A stretch of DNA of 5,024 nt, taken from the NCBI GenBank assembly GCA_035286285.1, contig JAYKJG010000071.1, positions 1 to 5,024 of the forward strand, read 5' to 3'. Position numbers and translations under genes: made by a program. Numbering within the stretch: position 1 is the stretch's first letter; every line of letters begins with the position of its first letter. The notes under the pieces were generated by a model, which had not been told where the DNA came from, searched no databases, and saw only the letters and a list, made by a program, of their open reading frames with translations. Positions 4,357-5,024 of the stretch are shown one piece after another. Source of the stretch: Prochlorothrix sp035286285. GTDB taxonomy: Bacteria; Cyanobacteriota; Cyanobacteriia; Prochlorotrichales; Prochlorotrichaceae.

Positions 4357-5024
4357 TTAGTCTTGAATTAGGGTTAGGCTCACGCTCACGCTGTCAGGGC
4401 CATAGGCGGCGGGGATGGGACCAAAGGCGGGGGCAGCATTGCGGACAGCGGCGATCGCGGCGGCATCGGCTTGGGCATTGCCAGACGGCTGGGCAAGGCT
4501 CAGATCCCGTAGCTCCCCCGATCGGCCAATGCGAAACAAAACCACCACCTGGGACACCTGCTGACCGCTGTGCCACTGGCGATCGACCTGGCGTTTAACG
4601 TTCTGGAGGTAGGGGGTAATGTCGAACTGGGGCGGAGTTTGGGCGCTCTTGGGAACCGGGACAGCGGCTTTGGGGGCGGCGATCGCGGCTGAGGGGGCTG
4701 TCGCAGCGGCACCCGTCGGGCCAACGGATCCCGCCAACCCAGAAGATCCCGTCAAGCCAGCCGAGCCAGCGGATCCCGCCGTTTTAGCAGATCCAGCCGA
4801 CTGAGACGATCCAACCGAGCCAGCCGATGGTCCCCGCCCCGCCCCCACCGGACTCGACCCTGGAACACCGACGCTCCCGGAGCTAGAACTGGCTGTTGCT
4901 GCACTGGGGCTAAAACTGGAACCGCTGGGGCTAAAACGCTCCGGTACCGACGATCGGGGCTGGGCAAAGGGCCAAGGCTGCTGGGGCATACTGGCCACCG
5001 TTGGGGCCACCGTTGGGGCCGCCG
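4357..5024 (-). CDS. TonB C-terminal-domain (TonB/TolA-like) protein, N-terminus beyond the window
   Basis: The frame is open to the right edge, so only the last 222 codons are visible. Numbering from the GTG at 5010, residues 129-217 form a TonB-type C-terminal domain: PYLQNVKRQVDRQW (133-146), VVVLFRIGRSGELRDLSL (155-172), QPSGNAQADAAAIAAVRNAAPAFGPIP (174-200 region) and a final VSVSLTL strand. TonB proteins cross the periplasm and pass energy from the inner-membrane ExbB/ExbD complex to outer-membrane receptors; many family members have other envelope roles. The part before it, about 125 residues, is Pro/Ser/Ala/Gly-rich and presumably the periplasm-spanning linker. Unlike the usual Glu-Pro/Lys-Pro linker it is Gly-Ser-Ala-based. 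The transmembrane anchor expected at the N-terminus is not seen. Neither the GTG at 5010 nor the ATG at 4989 is likely to be the true start, since both lie within repeated linker sequence. No exbB, exbD or receptor gene is in view. Confidence 0.82.
   Translation of the reverse strand, partial: AAPTVAPTVASMPQQPWPFAQPRSSVPERFSPSGSSFSPSAATASSSSGSVGVPGSSPVGAGRGPSAGSVGSSQSAGSAKTAGSAGSAGLTGSSGLAGSVGPTGAAATAPSAAIAAPKAAVPVPKSAQTPPQFDITPYLQNVKRQVDRQWHSGQQVSQVVVLFRIGRSGELRDLSLAQPSGNAQADAAAIAAVRNAAPAFGPIPAAYGPDSVSVSLTLIQD
4711..4821 (-). repeat. Collagen-like Gly-X-Y tract in the TonB-like linker
   Basis: In residues 64-100 (counted from the GTG at 5010) Gly falls on every third position: 64, 67, 73, 79, 82, 85, 88, 91, 94, 97 and 100, broken only by Gln70 and Lys76. 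X and Y are mainly Ser, Ala, Leu, Thr and Val, with little Pro. At DNA level this shows as degenerate repeats around GATCC on the plus strand. With so little Pro a stable triple helix is doubtful; a flexible extended linker is the simpler reading. Confidence 0.6.
4993..5018 (-). repeat. 12-bp tandem repeat coding for Ala-Pro-Thr-Val, open at the window edge
   Basis: GGCCACCGTTGG occurs at 4993-5004 and 5005-5016 and the next unit begins at 5017. Read on the minus strand it encodes (Ala-Pro-Thr-Val)n in the TonB-like linker. The array may continue past the right edge. Confidence 0.6.

Noticed and set aside
4989..5010. True start of the TonB-like gene at GTG 5010 or ATG 4989
   Set aside because: The frame is open to the edge, both codons lie in linker repeats, and no membrane anchor follows them as the family requires.

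Overview
The window looks like chromosomal DNA of a G+C-rich cyanobacterium. Five exact copies of the cyanobacterial HIP1 octamer GCGATCGC lie in 5 kb, where chance would give about 0.1, and many one-off variants surround them. The gene content fits: an lpxD start, a response regulator-adenylate cyclase, a SAM hydroxide adenosyltransferase, a protein of unknown function with an N-terminal membrane segment, and a TonB-like protein. I cannot name the genus.

Layout from left to right: the first 35 codons of lpxD (1-107, minus strand) run off the left edge. A 183-bp gap with two long inverted repeats and a good extended -10 box separates it from a REC-coiled coil-class III cyclase protein (291-1406, minus). 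A 326-bp divergent intergenic region (1407-1732) carries a roughly 100-bp MITE-like element with perfect 16-bp terminal inverted repeats. A DUF62-family SAM hydroxide adenosyltransferase follows on the plus strand (1733-2647). It converges, with only 7 bp between stop codons, on a 489-residue N-terminally anchored or exported protein of unknown function (2655-4124, minus). Upstream of that gene is a 232-bp gap with a tandem 18-bp repeat containing two G8 tracts, and a hairpin. The window ends inside a TonB C-terminal-domain gene (4357-5024, minus) with a Gly-Ser-Ala linker that has collagen-like Gly-X-Y periodicity.

How the genes relate: there is no obvious single pathway. lpxD (lipid A synthesis), the TonB-like protein and the anchored 489-residue protein all point to the cell envelope. 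The cyclase is probably a phosphorylation-controlled cAMP source whose histidine kinase lies elsewhere. The adenosyltransferase is a housekeeping or salvage-type enzyme (SAM to adenosine and methionine). I found no CRISPR array, tRNA, rRNA, intact transposase or defence system. The most unusual material is non-coding or low-complexity: the MITE-like element, the G-tract repeat next to a ribosome binding site, the paired inverted repeats before lpxD, and the TonB linker.
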